Shown: positions 15,937-24,918 of the stretch, piece by piece | Position numbering within the stretch: position 1 is the stretch's first letter | Layout of the letters: each line of letters starts with the position of its first letter | Assembly: GCF_002494345.1 (NCBI RefSeq) | Contig: NZ_NXNI01000001.1 | Coordinates: forward strand, 2,356,001-2,420,000 | Length of the DNA stretch: 64,000 bases | Reading direction: 5' to 3' | Source: Natrinema ejinorense | GTDB lineage: Archaea; Halobacteriota; Halobacteria; Halobacteriales; Natrialbaceae | Translations under genes and position numbers: made by a program | Notes under the pieces: model-generated | The model's database searches: none | What the model was told of the DNA's origin: nothing | What the model saw: only the letters and a program-made list of their open reading frames with translations

Positions 15937-16635
15937 TTACCGCGTCGCTTGCTTCCACTCGCGCAGTCCGACGACCGCCCCGTCGACGGCCGTCGGCTCC
16001 GCCTCGGTCGCCGCCCAGACGAACATCGGAGCGACGGCGTCCGGATCGCGGCCGTTCCCTCCCGACAGCCCCGTCGCGACGATCCCGGGGTCCAGACAGC
16101 CCACGACGTGATCGGTGTCAGCGGCGAAGCCGCGAGTAACGGCCTCCGCCGTCGCCTTCGAGATCGCGTAGGAGCCGTATCCTGCCTCCCCGTCTCGAGC
16201 GACCGAGCCCGTCGGCACGAGCACCCGTGCCCCGTCGTTCAGGTGCGGCAGCGACTCGCGGATCGTCGCGTAGACGCCGCGGCCGTTCGTCCGCCAGTGA
16301 TCGTCGAACGCGGCATACGACTCGTCGTCCGTCGGCGTCTGCCCCGCCTCGCCGTGGTAGACGCCCGCCGCGGGGACGACGACGTCGATACCCGTTTCCC
16401 CGCCCGTCCGCGAGGCGGTCTCGGTCAACCGCTCGAGGTCGTACTCGTCGCGAACGTCGGTCCTGTGGCCGTCTGCGGTCGCACCCGTCGCCTCGAGCGC
16501 GTCGACGGTCGCGTCGACGTCCGTGCCGTCTCGAGCGCCGACGACGACGGCGGCTCCCTCGACTGCGAACGCCTCGGCGACGGCGCGTCCGATACCGCGA
16601 GTGCCGCCAGTCACGACGGCTGTCGTTCCGTCCAT
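15937..16635 (-). CDS. Short-chain dehydrogenase/reductase (SDR)
   Basis: 232 residues from ATG 16633-16635. It has the Rossmann nucleotide motif TGGTRGIGR, the acidic D-V-R loop after beta-3, and the catalytic pair YGSYAISK (Tyr and Lys). The upper N-A-G is replaced by PAAG, an unusual feature. The substrate cannot be told. It is divergent from crtD, 120 bp apart, so a carotenoid role is possible but unsupported. Confidence 0.83.
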   Translation of the reverse strand: MDGTTAVVTGGTRGIGRAVAEAFAVEGAAVVVGARDGTDVDATVDALEATGATADGHRTDVRDEYDLERLTETASRTGGETGIDVVVPAAGVYHGEAGQTPTDDESYAAFDDHWRTNGRGVYATIRESLPHLNDGARVLVPTGSVARDGEAGYGSYAISKATAEAVTRGFAADTDHVVGCLDPGIVATGLSGGNGRDPDAVAPMFVWAATEAEPTAVDGAVVGLREWKQATR

Positions 16636-16755
16636 ACGCACCCTACGGCTCCAACCCACAGGAACCCACCGGGCCGGTCGGCTCGGACGGTATCATCCGA
16701 TTCCCTACCTATGTATGACACACGTTTAACATCCGTCCGATACTCACGTTCGACC

Positions 16756-18255
16756 ATGCAATCGCTGGCCGGTGAGTCGGTCGTCGTGATCGGGAGCGGG
16801 ATCGGTGGGCTCTCGACGGCCTGTTACCTCGCCGATGCGGGTGCCGACGTCCGCGTCATCGAGAAGAACGAACAGCTGGGTGGCCGGGCGAGTCGCCTCG
16901 AGAAAGACGGCTTCACGTTCGACATGGGTCCCTCGTGGTATCTGATGCCCGACGTCTTCGAGCGGTTCTTCGCCGACTTCGATCGGACGCCGAGCGACTA
17001 CTACGAGCTCTCGCATCTCGATCCCCATTACCGAATCTTCTTCAAAGACGGTGACCAGGTCGATATCACGCCGGACCTCGAGCGGACGAAAGCCGTCTTC
17101 GAGGAGTACGAGCCGGGTGCCAGCGACACACTCGAGCGCTACCTCGAGAAGTCACGGGAGAACTATGAGGTCGGGATGAAACACTTCGTCTACGAGGATC
17201 GGGAACGCCTTCGCGATTATCTGGATCTCGACGTGGCTCGCCAGGCGCGGGGACTCTCGCTGCTGGGCTCGATGCAGGGCCACGTCGAGGGCTACTTCGA
17301 CCATCCGAAACTCCAGCAGATAATGCAGTACACGCTGGTATTCCTGGGCGGTTCGCCGACGAACACGCCGGCGCTGTACAACCTGATGAGCCACGTCGAT
17401 TTCAACCTCGGCGTCTGGTACCCCGACGGCGGGATCGGCGCGGTCATCGATGGAGTCGCGGAACTGGGTTCGGAACTGGGCGTCGAGTACGACACCGATC
17501 GTCCCGCGACGGAGATCAAGGGTCGCACGGGCGGATTCGAGGTCGAAACGCCCGCCGGGCCGGTCCGATCGGATCTGGTCGTGAGCAACGCCGATTACGC
17601 ACACACCGAACAGGAACTGCTGACTCCCGAACGGCGCGGCCACGACGCCGACTACTGGGACGAACGGACCTACGCGCCCTCCGCGTTCCTCCTCTATCTC
17701 GGCGTCGAGGGCGACGTCGAGGAACTCGCTCACCACACGCTCGTGTTGCCGACCGACTGGGAGGAGCACTTCGATCAGATCTTCGAGGACCCCCAGTGGC
17801 CCGACGACCCCGCCTACTACCTGTGTGTGTCCTCCGAAACCGACGACGACGTCGCGCCCGATGGCCACAGCGCCCTGTTCGTCCTCGTGCCGATCGCACC
17901 CGGACTCGAGGACACCCCCGAACGCCGCGAGGAGTATCGCGACCTCGTCCTCGAGGACATCGCCGCGAATACGGGAACCGACTTCCGGGATCGGATCGTC
18001 CTCGAGGAGCGGTTCTCGGTCGAAGACTTCGCCGGCCGGTACAACAGCTACGGCGGGACGGCGCTGGGACTGGCCCACACGCTTCGGCAGACCGCGCTCT
18101 TCCGACCCCCACACCGGTCGAAAGAGGTCGACGGACTCTACTTCGTGGGCGGTGACACCACACCCGGCATCGGCGTCCCGATGTGTCTCATCAGCGGCGA
18201 CCTGACGGCCGAGAAGGTACTCGAGGATCACGGCACCCCGAAGCGGCCGTCGTGA
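16756..18255 (+). CDS. crtD: Carotenoid 3,4-desaturase (CrtD), CrtI-type FAD enzyme
   Basis: 499 residues. The FAD-binding GSGIGG motif starts at about residue 11, followed by EKNEQLGGRAS, and the C-terminus has the CrtI signature VGGDTTPGIGVPMCLISG. CrtI and CrtD are close relatives; I call CrtD because lyeJ and cruF follow directly, the same order as the characterised Haloarcula bacterioruberin cluster. The start at ATG 16756 is placed about 30 bp after TTTAAC (16721-16726). The gene desaturates the C3,4 bond of dihydro-bisanhydrobacterioruberin-type intermediates in that pathway (established for homologues, inferred here). Confidence 0.85.
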   Translation: MQSLAGESVVVIGSGIGGLSTACYLADAGADVRVIEKNEQLGGRASRLEKDGFTFDMGPSWYLMPDVFERFFADFDRTPSDYYELSHLDPHYRIFFKDGDQVDITPDLERTKAVFEEYEPGASDTLERYLEKSRENYEVGMKHFVYEDRERLRDYLDLDVARQARGLSLLGSMQGHVEGYFDHPKLQQIMQYTLVFLGGSPTNTPALYNLMSHVDFNLGVWYPDGGIGAVIDGVAELGSELGVEYDTDRPATEIKGRTGGFEVETPAGPVRSDLVVSNADYAHTEQELLTPERRGHDADYWDERTYAPSAFLLYLGVEGDVEELAHHTLVLPTDWEEHFDQIFEDPQWPDDPAYYLCVSSETDDDVAPDGHSALFVLVPIAPGLEDTPERREEYRDLVLEDIAANTGTDFRDRIVLEERFSVEDFAGRYNSYGGTALGLAHTLRQTALFRPPHRSKEVDGLYFVGGDTTPGIGVPMCLISGDLTAEKVLEDHGTPKRPS

Positions 18256-18328
18256 GCCACGGAATGAGTCGTCGGGACGAACGGAGCCCGATCCGAACCC
18301 ACGATCGCACACGCTCGAGACTCCAACG

Positions 18329-19201
18329 ATGACTTCGAAATCCGCGGCAGCGAGTGAAGCCAGCGTCGGCGACCAGCTGTCGTACCTGTTGACCCTCTCG
18401 CGGCCGCGCTTCTGGCTGTATCTGGCCGGGCCCGTCGTCGTCGGAGTCGCCTACGCCGCGGCGTCCGTCGACGACCTGTTTACCCCGGCCACGATCGCCC
18501 TGTTCGCGTACTTCCTCCTGCCGGCGAACGTCTTCCTCTACGGGATCAACGACGTCTACGACCGGGAGATCGACGCGGCGAACCCGAAGAAGGACGACCG
18601 GGAGACGCGGTACCGGGGACAGCAGTACGTTCCCCTCGCCGTCGGGCTCTGTGGAGCCCTGCCGCTGCTGTTCGCGCCGCTGCTGGCGAGGGCCGCGATA
18701 CCGTGGCTCGTCGCCTTTCTCCTCCTCGGTGCGGCCTACAGCGCGCCGCCGGCCAGGTTCAAGACGACGCCGCTGCTCGATTCGCTCTCGAACGGGCTCT
18801 ACATCACGCCGGGCGCAGCCGCATACGCCGCCGTTTCGGGCACACAGCCGCCCCTCCTCGCGATCGCGGGCGGCTGGCTCTGGGCGATGGGGATGCACAC
18901 CTTCTCGGCGATCCCCGACATCGAGCCCGACCGCGAGACCGGTATCCGAACGACCGCGACGGTACTCGGCGAACATCGGACTTACGGCTACTGTGCCGGC
19001 TGTTGGCTCGCGAGCGCCGCCGCGTTCGGAACGTTCGACGTCCGGCTGGGGGCGCTCATGCTGGTCTATCCGGGACTCGTCGCCGCGATCGCCACCGCGA
19101 GCGTCGCCGTCGACCGAGCGTACTGGTGGTTCCCGGCGATCAACACCGTCGTCGGCGCGCTCCTGACGATGGGCGGCCTCTGGAGGCTCCTCTATGGATA
19201 G
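18329..19201 (+). CDS. lyeJ: Lycopene elongase / UbiA-type prenyltransferase (LyeJ)
   Basis: 290 residues with about eight membrane helices. The two UbiA aspartate-rich motifs are clear: NDVYDREID (about residues 72-80) and DIEPDRETG (about 198-206). In bacterioruberin synthesis this enzyme adds C5 isoprene units to lycopene ends. It starts 73 bp after crtD and overlaps cruF by 8 bp, so these three are cotranscribed. Confidence 0.88.
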   Translation: MTSKSAAASEASVGDQLSYLLTLSRPRFWLYLAGPVVVGVAYAAASVDDLFTPATIALFAYFLLPANVFLYGINDVYDREIDAANPKKDDRETRYRGQQYVPLAVGLCGALPLLFAPLLARAAIPWLVAFLLLGAAYSAPPARFKTTPLLDSLSNGLYITPGAAAYAAVSGTQPPLLAIAGGWLWAMGMHTFSAIPDIEPDRETGIRTTATVLGEHRTYGYCAGCWLASAAAFGTFDVRLGALMLVYPGLVAAIATASVAVDRAYWWFPAINTVVGALLTMGGLWRLLYG

Positions 19202-20174
19202 CAGCGACTCGAATCGACCTCGCTCGAGTCCGGGTTCGGACCCCGCCTCGAGGTCGGGGACGGACGCTCCTTCGGGACCGTCCTCTCACGAGCGGGACAG
19301 CAGGGGCGGGTCCCACGGCGAGCGCGCTCACACCGAACGTGACGCGACACGAGCGGCGGTCCAGCGCCGTCTGGAGGCGCTCGTCCGCGCGAATCGGTTC
19401 ACGATCGCGGTGGTCTTCCCGGTGATCGGGGCAGTGACGCTGGTCGCAAGCGCCGAGGAACTGTTGCCGCCGCCGCTCGCGTACAATCCCCTGTTGATCC
19501 TGTTTGGAACGCTGGTGATGCGCTCGCCGCTGGTCGTCGCCCTGTTGCCCCGCATCGATCGGCGGGCGATCGCCTCTCTCGGCCTCCTGACCGCGTACAC
19601 GTACGCGATCGAACTCGTTGGCGTGCGGACGGACTGGCCCTACGGCGCCTTCGAGTACGGGATTCGGCTCGGACCGATGGTGGGTGGCGAGATCCCCCTC
19701 GCCCTCCCGCTGTTTTTCGTGCCCCTGGTACTCAACGCCTACCTGCTGACGCTGCTGGTCTTCGGCGAACGGGCCGAGAACGTGTTCGTGCGAGTGCCCG
19801 GGGCGATCGCCACCGTCGTCGCGATCGACCTCGTACTCGACCCCGCAGCCGTCGCGATCGGCTTCTGGGAATACGTGCCGCCCGGGGGCTACTACGGCGT
19901 CCCCGCCTCGAATTACCGGGGGTGGCTCCTCTCCGGGACCGTCGCCGTCCTCCTCGTCGAGCTAGCCTTCGATCGCGCGGCGCTGCTCGAGCGGGTCCGA
20001 ACCTGTGCGTTCGCACTCGACGATCTGGTGAGCTTCGTGTTGCTCTGGGGGACGATCAACGCGCTGTACGGCAACTGGCTGGCCGCTGGAGTCGCGGGCC
20101 TGTTCTGTCTCGGGCTGTTGAGGACCGACCGTTACGACCTCGCGACGATGGCGAACAGGTGGCTCGGAACCTAA
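19194..20174 (+). CDS. cruF: Bisanhydrobacterioruberin hydratase (CruF)
   Basis: 326 residues. Residues 1 to about 62 are a hydrophilic Ser/Arg/Gly-rich extension, then about seven hydrophobic helices typical of CruF (DUF422-type), with the charged loop motif TDWPYGAFEYG (about 143-153) and WEYVPPGGYYGVPASNYRGW (about 224-243). CruF hydrates terminal double bonds to yield bacterioruberin. Its ATG lies inside the end of lyeJ. The long soluble N-terminus is an oddity and a later internal start, near the hydrophobic region, is possible. Confidence 0.85.
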   Translation: MDSSDSNRPRSSPGSDPASRSGTDAPSGPSSHERDSRGGSHGERAHTERDATRAAVQRRLEALVRANRFTIAVVFPVIGAVTLVASAEELLPPPLAYNPLLILFGTLVMRSPLVVALLPRIDRRAIASLGLLTAYTYAIELVGVRTDWPYGAFEYGIRLGPMVGGEIPLALPLFFVPLVLNAYLLTLLVFGERAENVFVRVPGAIATVVAIDLVLDPAAVAIGFWEYVPPGGYYGVPASNYRGWLLSGTVAVLLVELAFDRAALLERVRTCAFALDDLVSFVLLWGTINALYGNWLAAGVAGLFCLGLLRTDRYDLATMANRWLGT

Positions 20175-20265
20175 CACGGCGGAGGCGTGGACCGATTCGG
20201 AACGGATCGCGCCGGGACGAGTATGCCAGGGAGTCACTTTTGCGTGTGAGACTGTTGTCACCACT

Positions 20266-20427
20266 ATGGTGACTCGTGAACCGATCGAGTGTCCGGTCTG
20301 TCGGGAACCGCCGGCCGCCGGTCAACAACTCGAGGAGCATCTGGTCGACGAACATCCAAAACGCAAGCTCGCGAAGTTCATCGTCGCCGAAACGACCGCG
20401 CTCGCGAGCGACGATATTTCGGAGTAG
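20266..20427 (+). CDS. Micro zinc-finger protein (53 residues)
   Basis: ATG 20266, stop TAG 20425-20427. The frame reads CPVC (residues 9-12) followed after about 12 residues by HLVDEH, giving a C-x2-C ... H-x4-H zinc finger, then a helical tail (KRKLAKFIVAETT). It lies 91 bp downstream of cruF on the same strand. Composition and codon use match its neighbours. Possible role in nucleic-acid or protein binding; unknown. Confidence 0.55.
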   Translation: MVTREPIECPVCREPPAAGQQLEEHLVDEHPKRKLAKFIVAETTALASDDISE

Positions 20428-20544
20428 CGCCAGCACGACCGCGGTCGCACCGACTCGGGGGCTCGTACGGTTTGCTATAACGATTCACCGATGGGACCGT
20501 AGACCGGTCGCGGTCCCACCGGCGATAACTTACAGTAGACCGTC

Positions 20545-20697
20545 TCACACGAACAGGCTCGAGATGGCGTCGCCGAACAGGAGCAACAACACGACGGCGG
20601 CGATCGTCAGGGCGAGCCAGATACCGAGCCCGATCGCCGTCGTGCGTGCCATCTGTCGTTCTTCGTCACCGATCCCGGAACTGGTTTCCGTGGACAT
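20545..20697 (-). CDS. Single-pass micro membrane protein (50 residues)
   Basis: Minus-strand ATG at 20695-20697, stop at 20545-20547. The frame is a polar head (STETSSGIGDEERQMART) followed by one strongly hydrophobic helix (about residues 22-41) and a short FGDAISSLFV tail. It lies directly upstream of nothing on its own strand and between cruF and crtB. Such single-helix proteins often sit beside membrane enzymes. No family known to me. Confidence 0.5.
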   Translation of the reverse strand: MSTETSSGIGDEERQMARTTAIGLGIWLALTIAAVVLLLLFGDAISSLFV

Positions 20698-20766
20698 ACG
20701 CAGCCGTTTGGCCGTGAAGACAACGAACGGTGAGCCACTATATCGAGGGGCTTGATAATGCGACGG

Positions 20767-21720
20767 TTACGACCGGGTGGGAACGCCGTCCCCGTGTTCG
20801 GGGCTGTGCCGATCTCGGTCGGCCGTCGGCACCGCCGAGACCCGCTGGAACACTGCTTCGGGATCTCGATTCCAGTGCCAGTGCCAGCGCGTCTTCGCGA
20901 GACACCACAGCTTTCGTACCGTCGACAGCGATGGCTCCGCCGAAAGCACGTCGTACTCCTGATTGCGGATGACGGTGTGGTGTTCCGCGTAGAGAACCGC
21001 CGCCAGCAAGACCGGGAGCTGACAGTCCTCGGGCAAGTATCGGATCCCGGCGACGCCCTCTCGATAGAGCTCTTCGGTCCGCTGGAGCTCGGCGGCCATC
21101 GCCGCGCCGAACGACTCGGAGTACTCGAGCCGTTCGATCTGCTCGGTGTCGACCCCGTGGTCCCGAAGCGTCTCCTGTGGAACGTAGATCCGATCGCGCT
21201 CGAGGATGTCCTCGCGGACGTCCCGCAGGAAGTTCGTCATCTGGAACGCCTCGCCGAGCGTGACGGCGTGGGGAATCGCCGTCTCCTCGGCCTCCGGCTC
21301 CATGATCGCGGTCATCATGACACCGACCGACGCGGCCGACCCTCGCATGTAGGACTCGAGGTCGCTGTAGGTTTCGTACCGGCTGGTCTCGATATCGGTC
21401 GCCATCGCGTCGATGAACGTATTGATTTCCGCATCGTCGATCCCGTATCGCTCCGTGAGTTCCCGGAACGCCTCGAGCACCGGATCGTCGGGTGGTTGCT
21501 CGCCCAGCGCCTGAGCCCGAATGTCCTCGAGTTGCGCGCGCTGTGTCTCCGGATCGACGTCCGCCGCATCGTCGACGACCTCGTCCGCGATCCGGAAGAA
21601 CGCATAGAGGACGTGCGTGGCGTGGCGCACTCGTTCGGGAAGGAACCGCGTCGCGAGATAGAACGTCTTCCCGGTTCGCTTCTGTATCGTCTTGCCTGCG
21701 TCGATGTGTTCCTGTTGCAT
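20767..21720 (-). CDS. crtB: Phytoene synthase
   Basis: 317 residues from ATG 21718-21720. It joins two geranylgeranyl diphosphates into phytoene, the first committed carotenoid step. Both aspartate-rich motifs are intact: RIADEVVDDA (D46 to D50) and RDVREDILERDRIYVP (D167 to D171). The start is favoured over an upstream codon because a TATA-like tract lies at 21775-21785. It is divergent in direction from crtD-lyeJ-cruF and followed upstream on the same strand by the Bat-like regulator (118 bp away). Confidence 0.95.
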   Translation of the reverse strand: MQQEHIDAGKTIQKRTGKTFYLATRFLPERVRHATHVLYAFFRIADEVVDDAADVDPETQRAQLEDIRAQALGEQPPDDPVLEAFRELTERYGIDDAEINTFIDAMATDIETSRYETYSDLESYMRGSAASVGVMMTAIMEPEAEETAIPHAVTLGEAFQMTNFLRDVREDILERDRIYVPQETLRDHGVDTEQIERLEYSESFGAAMAAELQRTEELYREGVAGIRYLPEDCQLPVLLAAVLYAEHHTVIRNQEYDVLSAEPSLSTVRKLWCLAKTRWHWHWNRDPEAVFQRVSAVPTADRDRHSPEHGDGVPTRS

Positions 21721-21774
21721 TCTCTGCCCCGTTGACCCTCCGACAGTGAACGGATGTATACGATACGACAGATG

Positions 21775-21785
21775 TATATAAAATA
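21775..21785 (-). promoter_or_regulatory. crtB promoter candidate
   Basis: On the minus strand TATTTTATATA lies about 55-65 bp before the crtB ATG, predicting a leader of roughly 30 nt. The box sits between crtB and the Bat-like gene. Confidence 0.4.
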
Positions 21786-21838
21786 CCACCCCCTCACTAT
21801 GTTCGGACGACCGCTGTACGCAGTGTCAGTACGGCGGA

Positions 21839-23434
21839 TCACTCGAGGAGTTCGTCGAGGAGTTTTCGCTGGGCAGTCCGTAGATGCTGGTGGTACGTCG
21901 ACCGCGAGATGTCCATCGACGCGGCCAACTCCTCGCCGGAGATGTCTCGGGGCCACTCGAAGTAGTTCGCGTAGTAGGCCTTTCGAAGCGCCATGAGCTG
22001 TCGGTCGGTCAGCGACGACTCGAGTCGCGTCACGATGTCCTTCCGGGTCCGGGCGGGTTCTTCCGTTTCGTGATAACTATCGAGTTCGACACGGTCGTAT
22101 CGGCGCTCGAGCAGGTCGTACGCCGACCGTGCGGATCGCCCGTCCGGGAGTTCGAGGACGAGATCGGCGACACCGTCGGTGACTGTCAGCTCCTGGATCA
22201 CCCCACCGTACTCGCTCAGCACCGTCACGAGTCCGTCTTCGGCCTCGACCTCGAGGACGGTGTCGCTCTCGGTCTCGGAGAGGATTTCTACGTCGCGTCC
22301 GTTCTCGAACGCGTCCTGCACGCTGGCAGCGTCGAGTTCGCGATCGGCATGGAGGAAGACGAGCGGCGTCCCGTTAGCGTCGTAGGTCACGCCGCGGTAG
22401 GTAATCGTAGCGTCGACGGCAGTCGACAACGCCGTGACGAACAGCGACGGATCCTCGAGGGAAACCGCCATGGAGACGACGGTCTCGGTCGTGAGCATCC
22501 GCCTGACTTCGAGCGCGTTCATCGCGGTCGCGATCGTCTCCGCCAGCGACTCGAGAACGAAGCGTTCCCGTTCGTCGAAGGCCTCGGGGTCGGCGGCGAA
22601 CACGACGAGGACGCCGTAGGTGATCTCACCGTAGGTCAACGGCAAGGCGATGAGCGATTGGACGTGTTCGCCGGCCCCCTCTGGCCACCATCGGTCGGCA
22701 GCGTCGAACGCGTCGAGATCCTGGATAACGCGTGGCTGGCCGTCCTCGAACGCCCGAATCGCGGGATGGCTTTCGTCAGTCCCGATGACGAGTTCGTCGT
22801 CCTCGAGGGAAACGTCCCCCTCGCTGGCCCACTCCTGGGGGGACAGCCGCCGGTTCGTGACGTCGGCCCGGCCGATCCACGCGAGCACGTAGGGATCGGT
22901 TTCGGTGAGTCGCGCACAGACTTCGCGTTCGATCTCTCCCCGCGTCTCCGCACCGACGGCGGCGTCGGTGACATCACGGACGAGTCCGTCGACGCGCTCG
23001 AGGACGTGTTCGAGCGCCTGCCGTTCGTCGCGGACCTGTTGGGCGTTTTCCTCGGCGGCGATCTCGGCGAGTTTCCGCTCGGTGATCTCGACGTGGACGA
23101 TCGACACCAGTCGCTCGTCGCCGTCGCGAAACCGGCTGGCCCGCATCATGAACCAGCGCTTTGCCGCCGGTGAGTGACAGGGATACTCCATCTCGAAGGA
23201 CTCCTGGTCACCGTCGAGCACGCGCTCGATCCCTGCAACCGCTCGAGTGGCGTGTTCGTCGTCCGCAGTGGTGGCAGTCGCAATGTAGTCGACACCGAGG
23301 TGGTCCTCGCTCTCGGGAGCGAACTCGCGCCAGGATCGGTTCGTCAGCCTGATCTCGCCGTCGTCGTCGATGACGGCGATGGTGATCGGGAGCGTCTCGA
23401 GCGTCGCCGCAGCGAGGTCCTGCCGGGAAGCCAT
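21839..23434 (-). CDS. Bat-like regulator: PAS, GAF and HTH-10 domains
   Basis: 531 residues. Order: PAS (about 10-120), GAF-like (about 150-310), a Bat-coupled region (about 315-460), then the HTH-10 domain with SLTDRQLMALRKAYYANYFEWPRD and a Bat-type recognition helix (SGEELAASMDISRSTYHQHL). Bat of Halobacterium activates bop and crtB1 under low oxygen and light; this protein sits next to crtB, which suggests an equivalent job. Its PAS lacks the flavin-binding Cys of a LOV domain, so it is probably not a blue-light sensor. The start is ATG 23432-23434. Confidence 0.85.
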   Translation of the reverse strand: MASRQDLAAATLETLPITIAVIDDDGEIRLTNRSWREFAPESEDHLGVDYIATATTADDEHATRAVAGIERVLDGDQESFEMEYPCHSPAAKRWFMMRASRFRDGDERLVSIVHVEITERKLAEIAAEENAQQVRDERQALEHVLERVDGLVRDVTDAAVGAETRGEIEREVCARLTETDPYVLAWIGRADVTNRRLSPQEWASEGDVSLEDDELVIGTDESHPAIRAFEDGQPRVIQDLDAFDAADRWWPEGAGEHVQSLIALPLTYGEITYGVLVVFAADPEAFDERERFVLESLAETIATAMNALEVRRMLTTETVVSMAVSLEDPSLFVTALSTAVDATITYRGVTYDANGTPLVFLHADRELDAASVQDAFENGRDVEILSETESDTVLEVEAEDGLVTVLSEYGGVIQELTVTDGVADLVLELPDGRSARSAYDLLERRYDRVELDSYHETEEPARTRKDIVTRLESSLTDRQLMALRKAYYANYFEWPRDISGEELAASMDISRSTYHQHLRTAQRKLLDELLE

Positions 23435-24113
23435 CGCCTGCGAATACGTCCTGCCCTGGCTTAACGCTTAACAGGAGTGGTACGCACACGGGGTCAGAAT
23501 CGACAGTTCGGCGACCGTTCCGGTGCGCTACGCCGATCGAGTCTCCTGAGCCGAGCGGCCGGTTTGCAAGAAAGGCGACTGCTCCCGTCCGGTCCTGCCA
23601 GTCGCCGAATGGGGTGGCTCCGATCGTCCGGTTCGAGACCGAGCGGTCGCGTTGGGCAGTCAATATTTATATAGGTGTTCGTTGACAACCACCACGGAGA
23701 TCCGGTGTGCTGGACTCCTCATCCACGCGAGCGACGATTCGAGCGCTGATACGGTCTGGTGTACCGTTCGACCGGTGCGACCCCAGGATAGTCCCGGTTG
23801 CACCGGCTTACAGTAGTCCGTCCGACACCGGATGGGGAACGACGACACCGATTCACTCGAAGTCGGGCCCTCGAGGGCACAGCGACACCGACGAGCCGGT
23901 CTCCGATCGAACCCAATGCGGCTCGACGGGCCTGACGGCACGCGTCGGCGTGGTCGGCCCGGACGAGCAACGCGATCCACGCTCACCCCTGTCAATCGTG
24001 GCGTAGCGGTGACCGGTCGCCGCTCGACGACCGGTCACAGCTCCCGTTGGAACCCCTGACGTTCGCAGCTGCCTGCATAAACGCCTATGTGACCCTATGA
24101 CATATCACGGACT
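23435..24113. other. Gene-poor 0.68-kb region with an orphan TATA-like box and a perfect inverted repeat
   Basis: No open frame here has convincing composition. A strong TATA-like AATATTTATATAGG lies at about 23661-23675, and no convincing gene starts 25-30 bp after it. Two copies of the self-complementary GACCGGTC occur at 24011-24018 and 24029-24036, giving a 10-bp perfect stem (GTGACCGGTC at 24009-24018 with GACCGGTCAC at 24029-24038) and a 10-nt loop. A non-coding RNA starting near 23695 is a possibility. Confidence 0.4.
24009..24038. repeat. Perfect inverted repeat, 10-bp stem, 10-nt loop
   Basis: The arms are GTGACCGGTC and GACCGGTCAC. Each arm holds the palindrome GACCGGTC, so the site could work as a hairpin in RNA or as two dyad binding sites 18 bp apart in DNA. 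No T-rich tail follows, so it is not a typical terminator. Confidence 0.55.
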
Positions 24114-24275
24114 ATGGCAAGCGACCACCGCACGCGCGAACGGTCACGCTGTCGGAACTGTGGGTTCGAAGCACCCGGCGGAGACGACGAATGGCAGCGG
24201 ATCGAGGTTCCGAAACTCGGCCGGATGACCCAGTGTCCCGACTGTGAGAGTACGGACGTCATCACCAGCCGGTGA
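24114..24275 (+). CDS. Micro zinc-ribbon protein with two CxxC pairs (53 residues)
   Basis: ATG 24114, TGA 24273-24275. Residues show CRNCG (13-17) and CPDCE (41-45), a standard four-cysteine zinc ribbon, between a basic head (SDHRTRERSR) and a short tail. It resembles the haloarchaeal class of one-ribbon microproteins. It is followed 124 bp later by msrB on the same strand. Function unknown. Confidence 0.6.
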   Translation: MASDHRTRERSRCRNCGFEAPGGDDEWQRIEVPKLGRMTQCPDCESTDVITSR

Positions 24276-24399
24276 GTCGGCCCGCTCGAGCCGACGCTCC
24301 GTCTCGATGGATTGTGGACACCGCTCCCGATGGGCGATCGGGCCGCGACCGGCAACCGGGGCAGACAGACTCTTGAGTGTCTCCCACTAACGGCCACCC

Positions 24400-24801
24400 A
24401 TGAGCAACGAGCCGAATGCCGTCCCGACGAGCGACGAGGAATGGCGCGAGGAACTGAGCGACGCGGAGTACCGGATCCTCCGCGAGGCCGGCACTGAGAC
24501 CCCGTTTAGCGGAGAGTACGTCGATCACAAGGCGGACGGTTCCTACGCCTGTGCCGGTTGCGGGGCCGAACTGTTCGACTCCGAGACGAAGTTCGACTCC
24601 GGCTGCGGGTGGCCCAGTTTCTACGACGTCGACGACGACCTGGTCGACACCCGAACCGACACCAGCCACGGCATGCGCCGTACCGAGGTCCTGTGTGCCG
24701 ACTGCGGCGGCCACCTGGGCCACGTCTTCGAAGACGGCCCCGACCCGACGGGCAAACGCTACTGTATCAATTCCCTCGCCCTCGAGTTCGACGAGGAGTG
24801 A
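24400..24801 (+). CDS. msrB: Peptide methionine (R)-S-oxide reductase
   Basis: 133 residues. It reduces the R form of methionine sulfoxide in proteins. Zinc-binding pairs CAGC and CADC, the block [10 protein letters not shown], and the catalytic RYCINSLAL (Cys near residue 123) are all in place. The length is normal for a stand-alone MsrB. The start is ATG 24400. Confidence 0.97.
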   Translation: MSNEPNAVPTSDEEWREELSDAEYRILREAGTETPFSGEYVDHKADGSYACAGCGAELFDSETKFDSGCGWPSFYDVDDDLVDTRTDTSHGMRRTEVLCADCGGHLGHVFEDGPDPTGKRYCINSLALEFDEE

Positions 24802-24918
24802 TCGCCGTTCCCGACGGACCAGCCGCGCGAAAACCGTGGTCTCCTTCTCTCGGCTATCACGCTTCGGGCTGCTCTGATCCGGCGGACGCGAGACGGCCGA
24901 CCGATCGGCCGGTCGTCG

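Noticed and set aside
15949-16755. Extension of crtD upstream to 15949
   Set aside because: It runs antisense through the SDR gene. The ATG at 16756 is preceded by a TATA-like TTTAAC and starts the FAD-binding fold correctly.
23707-24006. 99-codon frame after the orphan TATA box
   Set aside because: GTG start; composition is Ser/Pro/Arg-rich and not acidic; overlaps an opposite frame of the same quality. A non-coding transcript is the better guess.
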